64,000 nucleotides of DNA. Source: Tanypteryx hageni (taxonomy: Eukaryota; Arthropoda; Insecta; Odonata; Petaluridae). The translations under genes and the position numbers were made by a program. The DNA lies in NCBI GenBank assembly GCA_028673005.1, contig CM054116.1:36118854-36182853 (forward strand), given 5' to 3'. Below the pieces are notes generated by a model. The model saw only the letters and a program-made list of their open reading frames with translations. It was not told where the DNA came from and did no database searches. Shown piece by piece: positions 1 through 14,000 of the stretch; within the stretch, counting starts at the first letter, position 1, and the number at the start of each line of letters is the position of its first letter.

Positions 1-375
1 TGCCCACAGATTTTTCTTTCTCTTGGATTTTTTTGTGTGTCAGCGATTGAGAGCTATAAGATGAGGAGAGCCGAACTATTGTTTGGCTCTTAGGGCCATG
101 TGCTTGCTTTAGCATTTCTTGAGAGCAATATAGTATGAGAGAGAGAGAAATGTCTGCACGTGTCCTTGGTCTGTTTACAAATAACCCACTTCGATGATGT
201 CTGTTGCTATTTCTTGAGTGAAAATGATTTCGGAGCGAGCGCACAGGTCCTTACACTCGGGTCGCAGGGGAAATATTCTCGGGTCGCTCTAAAGAAGTTA
301 GTCTGAAGGAAACTTTCGCATTGGACAGAGGCAATTTTGTGTTTTGTAATGTTCATTTTTAGGAATAAAATAATC

Positions 376-591
376 ATGGCATCAACAAGTAGGAAAAGGT
401 CAAGCGAAACAAGTATGGAAATGGAGAAGTAAGCATTAATGAAAAGTGACTCAAAAGATAGTATTACTTCAGACAGTGATAGTGATAATTGTATTGAAGA
501 TCTTACGGAAGTCGATGTACTAACATACATTGACATTGAGCAAGTGGAAGATGGTGTAGAAAACTGTTTGGGAGAGCATGGCAAATTATAA
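376..591 (+). pseudogene. degenerate ORF with transposase-like N-terminus
   Basis: One frame reads MASTSRKRSSETSMEMEK, a stop (430-432), then ALMKSDSKDSITSDSDSD and an acidic stretch to a stop at 589-591. A basic/Ser start followed by Asp/Glu-rich sequence resembles the beginning of some DNA transposases, such as piggyBac types. No catalytic motif follows, so the family is unproven. Nothing else coding is seen in 1-850, apart from AT-rich DNA. Confidence 0.25.
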
Positions 592-848
592 CAAAGGGAG
601 ATTTTCGCAGTTGGAAGTGATGTGAGGAGGTGAAGTGGTCTCCTCTGAGTGTGATCGAACTGTTTGCAAGAAAAGTAAATGCTAGTAAAAAATCTGATGT
701 GTCCACCAAATTCCAAATAGGTTACATAATAATAAATAATTTAAGAAATTGTGAGAAAATTTTAGACTTTGCAAAGAACATAAATAATCTCAAACCATAG
801 CCTTATGATATTGGATATAGCTACAAAGCTCCAACAATTAAAAAAAAA

Positions 849-1375
849 CAAAAAGGAGTGTTACTAAAATGTAACTAAGCATCAATTGTTAACAACAGTC
901 GTCGGTAGGTGGCATGGTGGTAGCAGCTAAAAATATAAGATATCTCTTAAACAATGCATTATATGGTAAAATGTTTCAAACAAAGTTTGTAGAAAATTAA
1001 ATTTCCTATAACGTTTATTCCAAAACATTTTTACAATGATTAAATATTAAAGCAAATATTTCAAAATAACAGACAAATAAGTGACAAGAGTAAGCACCCA
1101 CTTCCAGTTGACCGATTTTTACCATAAACTAATCAGTTCTTGTGACTTTCATATAAATGTTAAATATAAAATTTCGTGTTGACCTGATTAATAGTTTTTG
1201 AGTTAGAGCACCCAATAAAAAGCTCTCACATGCACACACACACACATCATCGAGAAAATGGTCAAAACGTGTTCAGGGGACCTCAAAACAGGTATTTCCG
1301 TTGAAATCTCGAAGTCGATTTTTTTCATGAAAACAATACTTTCCCCTATACTACGTATGGAGAAAGTAAAAATCA
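849..1375 (+). repeat. dispersed repeat, copy 1 (~525 bp)
   Basis: The block from ggagtgttactaa to ggagaaagtaaaa recurs almost base for base at 2587-3109, and its last half recurs inverted at 9586-9865. Copies differ by scattered substitutions and small indels. It has no coding capacity. It is probably a non-autonomous transposon of unknown class. The ending ctttctccata/tatggagaaag suggests a terminal motif. Confidence 0.75.
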
Positions 1376-2100
1376 GTATAGATGATTCATTGAAATTATG
1401 ATATTTTCTTGTAGTAAATTTCATGGTAAATTGGGTAAAGCAAATGCCTTAAAAGTTTAAAAAACACTTTTCTAATTTTTTTATTATGCATACATTCCGA
1501 TACATACAATGTCATATCTCCGCTTCTACTGGACGAAATAGAACAATTTTCACAGTGTAACTTCTGTAATGATGAAGAATGACTACTGTATAACTCAGAA
1601 CATTATAAGCTACATGAAATGACTTTTAACAATATACAAAATGGAAAATTTATTTAAAATTTTTAGTCAAGACATGAAAAAGTTGACCTATGAGAAACTT
1701 TTTTCCTATTTGGTTTCGAGACGTCCATCCAGTGAATGAAATGTTCATAAAAGCTGAAATTTTTCCTTGAAAAAGATTGCATGTCAATAAGGTTAATAGT
1801 TTTCACAATACTGAAAGATATATGAAGGCACAGGAGCATGTTTGACTGGCTGGCGATCAGAATGATTTCTCTTATCTCCTGCAAAGTGTGCTTGACGTAA
1901 GAAAGTGTAAAATGTATTGTTTATAACTGTAATGTTCTACTCATATCCTAAAAAAATTTCAGATAAATCCAATAAAAGCGAAAATGTAAATTTTTCAATT
2001 TTCAGGAACTGAAATTGGAGTTTTTTACAAAACTCCTCCAACCTCAGAAATGGGATTTAATTAAATGTCCTCCATGCTTGAGGGGTTAATAAGTACCTCC

Positions 2101-2433
2101 ACAGTTCACTGAATAATATTTCGTAGGACTTACAAAGGAATATTCTGAAGAAATATTCAAATCAATTAGAATTGCCAACAATAAGTTGCTAAAACAAAAT
2201 CAGTTCTCAACAGTTCACTGAATAATATTTTGTAGGACTTACAAAGGAGTATTCTGAAGAAATATTCAAATCAATTAGAATTGCCAACAATAAGTTGCTA
2301 AAACAAAATCAGTTCTCAACAGTTCACTGAATAATATTTTGTAGGACTTACAAAGGAGTAGGTATTCCGAAGAAATATTCAAATCTATACGAATTGCCAA
2401 CAATAAGATGCTAAAACAAAATCAGTCCTCAAA
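2101..2433 (+). repeat. minisatellite, 3 copies of 109 bp
   Basis: Copies start at 2101, 2210 and 2319, each beginning acagttcactgaataatatt, with a period of exactly 109 bp between the first starts. Copies 1 and 2 differ at few sites. Copy 3 has a 3-bp insertion (gta) and more changes near its end. Confidence 0.9.
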
Positions 2434-2586
2434 CTCACCAACAGATGACAGATAATATGGTGTGTTTATATTAAAATAAATAAACTGATGTGGGCAACAC
2501 ATGACTTGCTCCATATTTTTATGGCAAAATACATGTTGTTAGCTCTGGGATCGTTGTCAATATTTACTTTCGGTTGACAATTAAGA

Positions 2587-3109
2587 AAAAAAAGGAGCGT
2601 TACTAAGACGTAACTAAGCGTGATTGTTAATAATAGCCGTCGGTAGGTGGCGTGGTGGTGGCAGATAAAAATATAAGATATCTCTTAAACAATGCATTAT
2701 ATGGAAAAATGTATCAAACAAAGGTTGTAGAAATTTAAATTTCCTACAACATTTATTCCAATACATTTTTACATTTATCAAATATTAAAGCAAATATTTC
2801 AAAATAACGGATAAGTGACAAGAGTAAACACCCACTTCCGGTCGACCGATTTTTACCAAAAACTAATCAGATCCTCTAACTTTTATAAAAATGTTAAATA
2901 TAAAACTTTGCATTGACCTGATTAATAGTTTTTGAGTTAGAGCGCCCACAAAAATCTATCATATACAGACAGACACACAGATATCATTGCGAAACTAGTA
3001 AGAACGTGTTCAGGGAACCTTAAAACATGTATTACCATTGAAATCTCGAGTTAGATTTTTTTCATGAAAACAATACTTTCTCATACTATGTATATGGAGA
3101 AAGTAAAAA
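2587..3109 (+). repeat. dispersed repeat, copy 2
   Basis: Direct copy of 849-1375, sharing the shared string gataagtgacaagagtaa-type core and the guanine-rich cggtaggtggc segment. The two copies flank the 109-bp minisatellite and lie about 1.74 kb apart. Confidence 0.75.
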
Positions 3110-3317
3110 GGAATTAAAGCTTAGTTTATGTGTGTTTTGCATTGAAATACATATGACTTGGATAAATTTTTAAAAAATTCATTCTTTTACACTTATCGTA
3201 TCGGAAGCTCAATTCGTTCATATTTTAATTTCATATTAAAAGAAGGCTTGCAAAAAAATATTCTACTAAGCTACAACTATAAATAGATAACTTTCATCAA
3301 GGCTACTAACGAAAGCA

Positions 3318-3372
3318 TTTGGTGCAACGGTTAGCGTGTTTGGCTATGGAGCAGAGGTTATGAGGTGCAAGA
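3318..3372 (+). repeat. tRNA-like SINE head fragment
   Basis: ggtgcaacggttagcgtgtt followed by tggctatggagcagaggtta resembles the A-box half and anticodon region of tRNA-derived SINEs. The B box is degenerate (ggttatgagg). It precedes a CA/TA microsatellite. Confidence 0.35.
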
Positions 3373-3410
3373 TATTTTTTTCAGTTAATTTTTGAAAAGG
3401 GGTTAAAGCA

Positions 3411-3522
<112 letters not shown>

Positions 3523-3803
3523 TAGCAGGCAAGTTCACATAAAAGTTATTAAAAAGTAACATGATTTATAGAACAATATATCATCAAAACAAAATAAATT
3601 AATGTTTTTATTCTAAATCATAGAGCAAATGCCAATTCTAAAATTCACATGATGCAAAAGAAAAATGAGAACAAAAAAACTGAGTTTAGATGACCATAAC
3701 ACATGAATTTTAAAATAGGTATATAAAAGAAACTGAAAAAGAAAATACACTTAGTAAGAACTTCACTTAAATAAAAAATTTACTTGTGACCGAGGTTTCA
3801 TTG

Positions 3804-4389
3804 CACTAGATCAGTGGCTCTTAACCTTTTTTGTCTGATCTTCTAAAAACCCCATGCCCCCCTCCTTCCCCCAGAAAAATTTCCTTGAATGTTTTTAAGG
3901 GTTTTTATCATAAAATTCTTAGTAATAGTAACCCACTTTTATGACATGGTTTCTAAGTGTTTCCAAGTGATCTGAGTTCTACTGTGTGAGTTTATATAGT
4001 GAATTCTGATGTTTAATTTTTATTTCAAAGCACAACTCATGGCTAACAGCTAGTGTCATTTTTTGGGCAGTCAGTGATAGGTTGTCATTGCCTAAAAATA
4101 TCAGTGTAGTTCTTCATATATTATTTCTACGTATAATAAATCCATTCATCTGCATTATATCTGTTATGGAGATGATAAGTTGACATCAGTACAAGATATA
4201 TAATCTAAACAGCTGTAAAATAAATGAAAAAATATTAAAACAGGTAAATTGGACAGAATTAAAAAATATGAGATGGAAATTTGAGGCAAAACCGATTTTG
4301 GTCCAAAACACTTTGTGCCTCCCCTAGAATCCTCATATGCCCCCGTAGGGGGGCATGCCCCACAAGTTAAAAGAACCACAGCACTAGAT
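3804..4389. mobile_element. hAT-type MITE with perfect 8-bp TSD
   Basis: The element at 3812-4381 starts CAGTGGCTCTTAACC and ends (minus reading) CTGTGGTTCTTTTAAC. It is flanked by identical CACTAGAT at 3804-3811 and 4382-4389. The 8-bp duplication and CAGTGGTTCTTAACC-like termini are hallmarks of hAT non-autonomous elements. The 570-bp interior has no transposase. Confidence 0.85.
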
Positions 4390-4567
4390 CATGAATGAAT
4401 GACGATGTTGCAGTACAATAAATCTATGTTTTAAGTAAATTGTTTTTGTAAAAGTAAAATTCCTACTGCATATTTTCTTTTCCAGTTTTGAAATGAATGA
4501 ATTTTACAAAGTTAAGCCTTATCTTATTATTTTCATGCACCAAAGCAATCTTACGTTGAGTAGTACA

Positions 4568-4573
4568 TTTATT
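4568..4573 (-). terminator. candidate poly(A) signal of Crtc
   Basis: AATAAA on the minus strand, about 156 nt past the stop codon. It is the nearest canonical signal and would give a short 3' UTR. Longer UTRs running into the hAT MITE below 4.4 kb cannot be excluded. Confidence 0.45.
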
Positions 4574-4728
4574 AAAAAACAACTACGATAAGCAATCATT
4601 GTAAAATCATAAAATCTACAAACAATAAACCTTGAAACTTACCCATAACTCTGGCCTGCCCTCCAGGCAGTGGCATAATTTGCACATTCTTGCCTCATTA
4701 TTCATTAAAATTCACTACTCTTCATAAA

Positions 4729-5039
4729 CTATAGCCGATCATGACGAAAATGATCTTCAGTCGCAGGATCAGTAATAGAGTTCATGTCAGGATCGGTGAG
4801 CATATGCAGGCCATCTAAATCAATAGGTACTAGACCTTGGCGAAAGGCATCCTCATCATCCAATGAGTAATGGGAGAGATCGTCCTCCCCTATTATTGTT
4901 GGTGTTTCACTACTGACCTCACTACCAATCACATTGGAAGAGTCAAAGGCACCTGCACCAGCAGCTGCCAATACTCTATTGAGGTCCTTGGTTAACTCTG
5001 TCCGTGCTGAGATATCATCACCAGCACCTGATGAGAAGT
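4729..5039 (-). CDS. Crtc: Crtc terminal exon J (C-terminal activation domain)
   Basis: The acceptor is ttttaccacaag, entering in phase 1. The product begins [18 protein letters not shown], continues [17 protein letters not shown] and later [20 protein letters not shown], and ends [10 protein letters not shown] followed by TAG at 4731-4729. Human CRTC1 ends [20 protein letters not shown]...FRMDRL, so the TORC C-terminal domain, which contacts TAF4/CBP-type cofactors in the family, is complete. Confidence 0.97.
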
Positions 5040-8000
5040 CTTGTGGTAAAAAATAAATTAAGTATATAATTAATTTTCTAACGTAAAATTAATTTAAATT
5101 ATTTTTTGCTAAGATGTTGAGTTTACTATATTATAAAGTATAAAACACCAAAATTTGTGGATATAATTTCTATCGTAATTCAAACAAGTATATAGATTGC
5201 AAGCAGAGTCAGGACAAGACATTTTTGTGCCCTAGGCAAGGTTTGAAAATTATGAACCTCTCCTAATGAAAATATACAGTAAAGAATTTTATTTTTCAAA
5301 AATAGTTTATTTACAATGTAGAGGTAAAATAAAATATATTTTATTATATAAAACATTCCACTTAAAAGTTCAAATTATCATTTGTCATGCCCCTAAGAGT
5401 GCTGCCCCCTAGGCAGACGCCTCACTCACCTAGCCCTTGTCTCGGGTCTGACAAAAAGTAACTTTCACAATTACTCAGATTTCCAAGTATCTGAACTACA
5501 GTATTTACCCAAATCCAAGACGAGGTTTTTCCAAATTTCAGCTTGTGAAAATTGAGGGTAGTCTTAAATTCGAGTACGAAGTTGTGTACTTTCAACACAT
5601 TGCATCAATTCGTCATGCATCAATTCATCACACGACAAACTCATTGCACATTAATACATCGCACGACAATTGACAAATTCATCGCAAAACAATTTTGCCG
5701 CAAGACAAATTGGAAGGAGAGAGACCATGACTGGTGTATAGCAGGGAGGGGGAGTAGGGAGCGATGAATTGACGTGCAATGACTTTGTCATGCAATGTTT
5801 TGATAAAATACTTATCTACTAAAATTTTTCATTTCAAACTTCCGATCTGGATTTCAATTAATACAGTATTAATTTTTTAAAAATTTTCTAACAAAATTTT
5901 TTAACAAACCATTTCAATTAATACCTATAGTGAATGTGTGTTTTCAAAATATACACCAAATACACCCACTCCCCGATTAACGCTCTTAATTGGTTCCAGG
6001 AAAATCAAGCGCTAACTGAAACAGCGCTATTCGGAACACTTAGTTCCATAAGAAATGATGTTATAAGATTTAATTCATTCCTGAGATTCTATTAATGGAA
6101 ATGAAAATAGGTAGCATTATATAAATAATACACCAAAGTATTCTTTGTTAACTGTATTACGTAGCATAGAATAAATCATCATTTGCATTGCAATTATATT
6201 TAAAATTGAACGGTAAAAACTTGAATATAAATGAAGAACAGAATGCATTTTACGGAACATATGTTGATCTCACACTAAATAAATCATGCAGGAGCATTAA
6301 GGAATAGGAATTAGAGTAGAAGAAGATACCTGCATCTACTTATAAATACAGGGTAAGGCAATAGTCACTCACTATACATCCACAATTTTATTAATAAAGA
6401 ACAATAATAACATAAGCATCATGACAGAAGATACTGTTCAATTAAGAGAAAGCAACCAATAAGACAAAAATAAAATCGTATATCGAAATGATTGAAACCT
6501 TACTACGTTTCGATAAATAAATATTGATTCATAAAAGAATTATCACATGTGCTTGATAAATAAAGGAACATGGAATGAGACCAAATAAAGGAAGAATTCA
6601 AATATCATGGTATTACATTTTAAAAAACAACAATCGAAAAATGAGCAATAAACAAAAAACAAACAAATGTTGGTGCTCTCCAGCTTTTAGTCGCCATAAA
6701 ACCTCTAATTTAACCTCGAGAGTTAAGTTTTTCCTCTTTTTCTCCTCTGACCGCCAGTTATCCCTCATGGTCTTTTTATTTAAAGGGAAAATTTAATTTA
6801 AACAAAGTTCACTCTATATTTTGACCTACAAAAGTGTACAAAGAACCATCAAGCAACTGCAAATACTGACATCTTGTGTTGTAAATGCGCAGAGGCACTG
6901 CACAGTGGACTTCGTAAATTACACCAGAAATTTTGAAGAGCATTAATGAGGAACACGCGAGCACAATTCGGAAAAAGGTATTAAATTATTTTCAGTGTTA
7001 ATGCGGAACAGCGTTAATTGGGACAGCATTAAGCGGGGAGTGGGTGTACATTCAGTGAGAAATTAGATCATAAAATCTTTTTTTGTTTTGAGTCTGTTAA
7101 AAGGGATCTTGGATTCGAGTAAATATGGTAATTAAGACAAGGGCAGTATGGATAACCAAAAATGCCAACAATTGCACAATGTTAAAAAAGCTGTACCATG
7201 GAAATGCCATAAAATGGGTACGTACACGCATTTTGATATACAGTATATACCCGCATGTAAGCCACCCCTGCATTTCAGCTATAGCCTTGTTTTTCATTGC
7301 TAAAACTAGAAAAAAAAGTTCCCGAACATAAGTTGCATCTCATGTTTTTATAAGGCAAAATCAAAAAAAATATAGAGAACTAGTGAACACAAATGAAAGA
7401 AGAAACATAGAAATTAGGCCTAAAACATTCTGGAATACTAAAAATCACTGATAAATACCATTGAATGTATATAAAAATTTACAAATATATTTATAATAAT
7501 AAAGTATTTTGGTGAATTATATGAGATTGATTTGGAACATATTTACAGCACTGCAGTGGTGGAGTGCACTGGATAAAAAGGCCAATACAGCAAAAAAGAA
7601 AGGCAAATGAAAATTGTGAGATGCATAGCGTTTTACCCTTACACACAGCAAATAGAAAATGCAAGATATGCATCTAGAAGGGTAATATAAGACTTTATTA
7701 TATATAATGTTGTCTTTATTTTATGACTTCATGTGTGGCAGGCATTCTGAGTGCCAATATGGCTATTTTTATGTGCAAACCACATTTCCTTCCCCAACAT
7801 AATAATCAGACACTACAGAAAGAAATCAAAACAACTTCAAAGAGAAAACAACACCACTTGAATGTCTCCCCAGAGAGAACTGTCGAGAGCGAACTATGAA
7901 GATGTCTTGACATCCAACCAACTAACGCATCTTTCTTGCTGGACCAATGTAATTCTGATTGTAATTGCAGGACAAAACTTAAATGTTTATAGCTCCATCA

Positions 8001-11000
8001 TCAATAGGAATAATAATAATAATAATATTTCTTTCCTTTTCTTGTTTATGCCAATGAATTTTGTAATTTTTGTACATGTCACGTACTGTACATTAATTTT
8101 TGAGTCATTTAGCCACGCCATAGCAAAATTGAATTATTTATCTCACACTTTAAATTTATCCCAAATTTTCTCCTCCCATATAAACCACACATTTATTTTT
8201 TAAATGTTAAATTTGAAAAAACTGTTGCTGATATGCAAGCAAATACAGTATTTTGAGATATTAACACAGTAATTAACAAAAACAAATACATGACATGTAA
8301 TGGATTACATATTATAAAATTTTATTTAGGAATATAATGAATGCTTGATAGCAGCTTTTACCCCTTCTCACAGATGTTAAATGTCTTCACTTGTAAATTT
8401 AACACATTTAATTTTCAAGAGAGTTGGAATTATAAAGTACATTTGCTTAAAATTTGATAACCTTTTATCTACTCAATGGAAAATGCTCATGAAGTAGCAA
8501 CAATTTCAGAAGCAAGATCTCCCAGCTTCTATAATTATAAGGCTATTGCAAAAGTTTGAAAAAACGAGATCCATTAATTATTATATTAAATCAGGGCAGC
8601 CTTCATTGGATAAAAGTGAGAAGTTCCATCATTTTGTGACTGCAGAACTTGAATGCAGTACTGCTGTATCTACTCATAAAATTTTGAGTTAAATATGGGA
8701 AGATGATCTACCTGAATGTAAAATTAGCCACCAAACTGTATTTAAATCGAAATTAAAATTGTAGTGTAACTTTTGGAACACTGTGTATACACAAAAAAAA
8801 TTCCATTTATAAAGCAAGGAGTTAAATCTGATTAATTATTACCGTGAGTAATGGAAATAAGTCAACAGTGGTCAGTCCGATCTCAATCAGTTTTAGCAGC
8901 ACAGATTTGACTGCAGGAGTGTATTTCCTTCCTTTGATGTAAACGGAAGCAAATATAAAATATTTTTATCTGAATTTAAAGAAGTCAAATGAAAAATGAT
9001 GGAGAATTAGATTATTTTTATCTTTAACTTTTCCTTTCGTCTAGAAATTATTTTATGACATCGCTCAATGAACGAGTTATAATTAAAGGCTGTAAAATAA
9101 TTTATATTAGAAAATCATAATAACAGCATAATAGTAAACCACAGTAGTAGTATAAAAGTACATCATAGCAGATAGAAGCTTATAATATGAAGGGAATCAT
9201 TACAAGAATTATAATAAAATGTATTCTATTCTAATAATTAAGTATCTTTTAATTGCCATGTAATGCTTCATTCTTTCCTACTAATCATTTCTGATTCATT
9301 TATTTTGTAAGCTTCATTAGTTGTTGACAATGAGTCATGGATTTATAATTAAGTTGCTAACTTGAATTAATGCTTGGCTAAGATCTATATCTTGAACTGT
9401 TTTAATGATAATTTAATACTTGATTCAAGCCCAACCATCATGTTTTTGACAGGAAATTACTCTAGTTTTTTATAATGGAAATATAAATGCAATCATCTGG
9501 CTAAATAACATAACAACTATGGGTTAAAATACAACATTTAAGTGATTTTCTTATGGAACAAAGATTTTTGGAAAAATTCATATTTTTACTTCCCCCTTAT
9601 GCAGTATAGAGAAAGTATTGTTTTCATGAAAAAAATTGAATTCAAGATATAAACAGAAATACATGTTTTAAGGTCCCCTGAATACATAAGCACTATTTTC
9701 TCAAAGATGTCTGTGTGTGATAGAAATTTCGTGGGCACTCAAACTCAAAAACTAATACTCAGATCAAAAGAAAATTTTATATTCAAGATTTACATTAGAA
9801 ACTCAAGGTCTGATAAGATTTTGTCTGAAATTGGTCAACTGAAAGTTGAGGCTTAGTACTGCTGCGCACGGACAACTTTTGCTGATGCAGCAAAAGGTAT
9901 CAGTGACAAAAGTGGCCGGCGAGTTTTTCTGCTTGGCATGCATGGACCACTGCTGCTAGGCATGCATGGACCACTGCTGCTTGGCATGCATGGACCACTG
10001 CTGCTTGGCATGCATGGACCACTGTTGTGTGGCACATTTGAATTGATTAGTTTCAAAATGGACTTTGAAGAGACAGCTTGTATTTATGCCTTATTGCTTC
10101 CTGGCACACTTAACCACACAATTTTTCTTTCAAGTCTTATCACTGTATTTATTCAATTTATCATTGTAAAGTGCATAGCATTTTTCCACTTCTATGATGA
10201 AATTATCACTACAAAACACTTCTTTGAAAGCCATATTGCTGAATGCGATGAAAATAATTGTTGGGTAACTAACACAAGACTACTGAAACGCACCCTGTTA
10301 AACAAGTAAACAATGTATACAAATTAGACACGAAACACTGTACATACACAAACACCAACAGACCGTTATGAATAACGACTGAGGTCCCATCCCCATTCCC
10401 CTCTCTATAGTCTAACCATCGACCTCCCTCCCCCACTTTCACATCGTTAAATACACCACACGAGATTCTGTCACCTTCATTCACTATCATCTACTGATGA
10501 TGAGAGCTTCGCTCTTGAAGTGTACATTTAGAATTAGAATGATTTCCTCACTTAAAATTTTTTTAGAGATCTGTGCGATTGAGTTTGAGTACGTGTTTTA
10601 AATTATTCTGTTTGGTCTCCATCATTTTTCGTGAGATGCATCAACCATCAGAAGTGTTTGAGATATTAAGTCCCTGGCATGAAAAAATTTTTTCCATAAA
10701 CTTGATATATTTTATTTCTAAATTTTTTTTTTGAGATTTTTTAGGAGTTTGTTGTAAATTCACAGTAGATGTTGCTCAATGTGATCACATTGGGTTCCTT
10801 TTAAATGACAAAAGTAATTGGCTGACAACAATTTTAAAATTTTATACTATCTCAGCAATGCTTCTTTCAAATATGCACTTTTAACACATCTTTTTCTTTA
10901 GCTATTCATATTCTTATTTGTAATGAAACTAACAAAAAATCACATTTTCTTTCAGACTTTATAAAGGATGCTGAAAATCATTATCTTAATGCAACTTCTC

Positions 11001-14000
11001 ATCCACTGCACTAGGGAAAAGCATCACATTCACTTCTTGTATACTTAAAGCTATTTTTCCTTGACATTTTTCAAATAAAAAATTACAATAGTTTTTTGCA
11101 AATTGGCATTTGTCATTGTAACTAGTAAATGAATAGAAGCATTTGTCACAAACTGTGACTGGGGACTGAAACCTAAATACCTTGTCACAACTAGTGGGCT
11201 CTAGTTTCGTGTGCATGCACCATACAATGCTGTCAAAAAGTAGCTGATAAAATTTTGCCCCTAGTATGTGAAGGGTCACTTATTAACCAATTTCTTACAT
11301 TCAGATGAAATTTTATCACAATAGAAAATGATCATATTATTCAGAGAAAATTACATGCTTTAAACTAGGTGTTGTTTTGGAATTCCTCATTAGATTACAA
11401 TGAACGGCTTGTAACAATAACCACTGGCAATAACAAGTAACATCTACTGTAATAGCATCTTTGGTTAGTACATACTTCAAATATGGTTAAAATATGATTA
11501 ATAATAAAGAAGTTCCAATATCTTTAAAGTAATGTAAACCTACTGGTAGGAGCAAGTTTAGCCCCTCAAACGTGTTTGGCAGCACATGCCACGAGTACCT
11601 CACATGTTTACAGTCCCCGTTTCCTTAATCAGCGAAATTATTGTGTACAATAAATGACATTTTGGTTACGCTATTGAAATATTGATTTAGATTTGTGGGA
11701 AGCAGTTTCCAAAAAGAAAACATCTCTCGGCAAAAAGATAGGAGGGATTCAATGATTAGTTAGCTCAAAGAATAGAATGAAAAAGGAAACTTCCTGAAAA
11801 CACTCGATTTTCTGCATCCCGCCATGTTATGATTGTAGAATAAATTTTATGAACAAAATTTTTAAAATTAATTAATAATGCAGATAAATATTTAATATCC
11901 AACTAACCAATATATTTCAATATTTCAGATTTCTGAGAAATTAGTTAAATAAATACATACAAGCAACAAGACACTCAAATTCTACACTATTTAAATCACA
12001 CTTGACAGGTTAAAAGATGTAGTTTCCAGGGTGGTTAGTTGGTTTTAAACAATCTATCTTTAATGCTAACCAAATTATTTAAGATTATTTTTTGTCACAA
12101 GGCACTCCTATTTCATTGTCTTCGCCACTGCAGAGTATCAAGTTTTCTGATAGTTATAAAAAAAAACAATGTTGTTATGCTTAGGCTGGGTTTTTAATGA
12201 ATATTACCGAGCCTCTAAATGCAGGATTTATTTTGAGATACTGTATTTACCCAAATCCAAGGCAAGGTGATTTACCTAATTTCAGCTTGCGAAAATTGAG
12301 GGTCATCTTAAATTTGAGTACGAAGCGGTATACCGTCAATACATCACTGTCAATTCATCACTCATCAGTTCGACATGCATCAATTTGTCACATGACAAAC
12401 TGATCGTGTGTCAATTCATCGCTCGACAAATTCGTCGGGAGACAAATTCGTCTCGAGGCATATTCGTCGCGAGACAAATTGGAATGCGAGACACCATGAC
12501 TGGTATATGGCAGGGAGATACACTTTTGGTTGGGTGTCACCCCTTGCCATACACCATCCAAAGTGTAATTCGCAAAGAGAATTCTGGTATTATCAAAATA
12601 TAAAGAAAAATTTTCTTGAGGAAAAGTGTCTCCCCATAACGTACACCAGTCATGGGGTCTTGCCTTCCAATTTGTCTCGAGACAAATTTGTCGAGCAATG
12701 AGTTTGTCGTGCGATACACTGATGCTTGATGAATTTTTCGTGAGATGAATTGACGCATGACAAACTGACCCTGACAAATTGACGTGCAATGAACTGACCA
12801 TGACGAGTTGTTGTAGAACCATTGGAAGTATGGTTACGTGTTTCATGTTTTTTAAACAAATGAAATGATAAAATCTACTGAAATTTTTCATTTCAAACTT
12901 ACGATCTGGAGTTCAATTAATACAATATTAAATTTTAAAAATACATTTTAAAAATTGTTTTTCCCTAAACAAAAATTTGTTACAAACCATTTCAATTAAT
13001 GAATGAACTAGTATACCCATACTGAATACATATGTTCGAAATATAGACCAAATGTATTCTGTGAGAAATTAGGTCATAAAATGTTTTCTGTTTTGACAGT
13101 CTGCAAAAAGGGGTAATCAGGTAATCTTGGATTCAGGTAAATATGCCGGATTTAAATGTCCTATGGCGAATCTTGCTACTGGACTTATTTTTGGCCATTT
13201 AAATTTTTCTTGCTTTCGATCAGATAAAACCTTATGTATTTCCTGAACTATAAGAGATAAATTAGTCAAACAAAAGGAATATTTAGCAAAATTGTTTGGG
13301 TAATAACGGGTATACGTCCTTTTTACTAAAAGTAAAGAAAACTACCCAAATTCTGAGTAAATCTATAATATACAGTATAAAAAATCATAATAAAACATAA
13401 CTAACACTACTTTTTCATATATTTTACAAAGAATTATATATACAACTTTTAAAGGATTGTTTTGGTGTGGTACTTCTCAACGCACAAAAATATACAAAGC
13501 ACTACATCACATACTTTACACTTCACCATTCTAGTATATTTTCCCCTCTTGGAGATTACACGGCAGCGAAGGTGATTTCCCTTTAGGGGCCAGTGTTTGT
13601 TTTCTTTGGCCTCAAAGCAATGCAATTGTGTGCCACTTGTGCTACTCGGTCTTCCACTGTTGGAAAGTAACAACGGGAAGAGCTGATGCCCCTTCTTGGA
13701 TCAGATTTCGCACGAGAGCGAGACGAAACTCTCAATGCATCATCTACCTTCTAGATGACATCAGGAGAACATAACTATTGAGGGCCGTGCCGTTGAGGAG
13801 GTGGAAGAAGAGCTTATTTGTCCACTTCCAACTACGGCGGCTGACCTCGTAGATAGTCGCCATCCTATCCCCTTCTCCACGTGAAATGAGAAGGGTGGGA
13901 CTGCTGCATTCTCCCTTATCTCTGTTTACAGTTGGTGGGAGGTCTTCCCTGCTCCCAGTGGTGAATCAGCGGCATGGTTGCCTCAATGATTCTTGAGAGC

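Noticed and set aside
12197..12891. Cluster of open frames on both strands with repeating CxRQI/ETN words
   Set aside because: They come from inverted repeat units inside the pogo-like element; no protein family matches.
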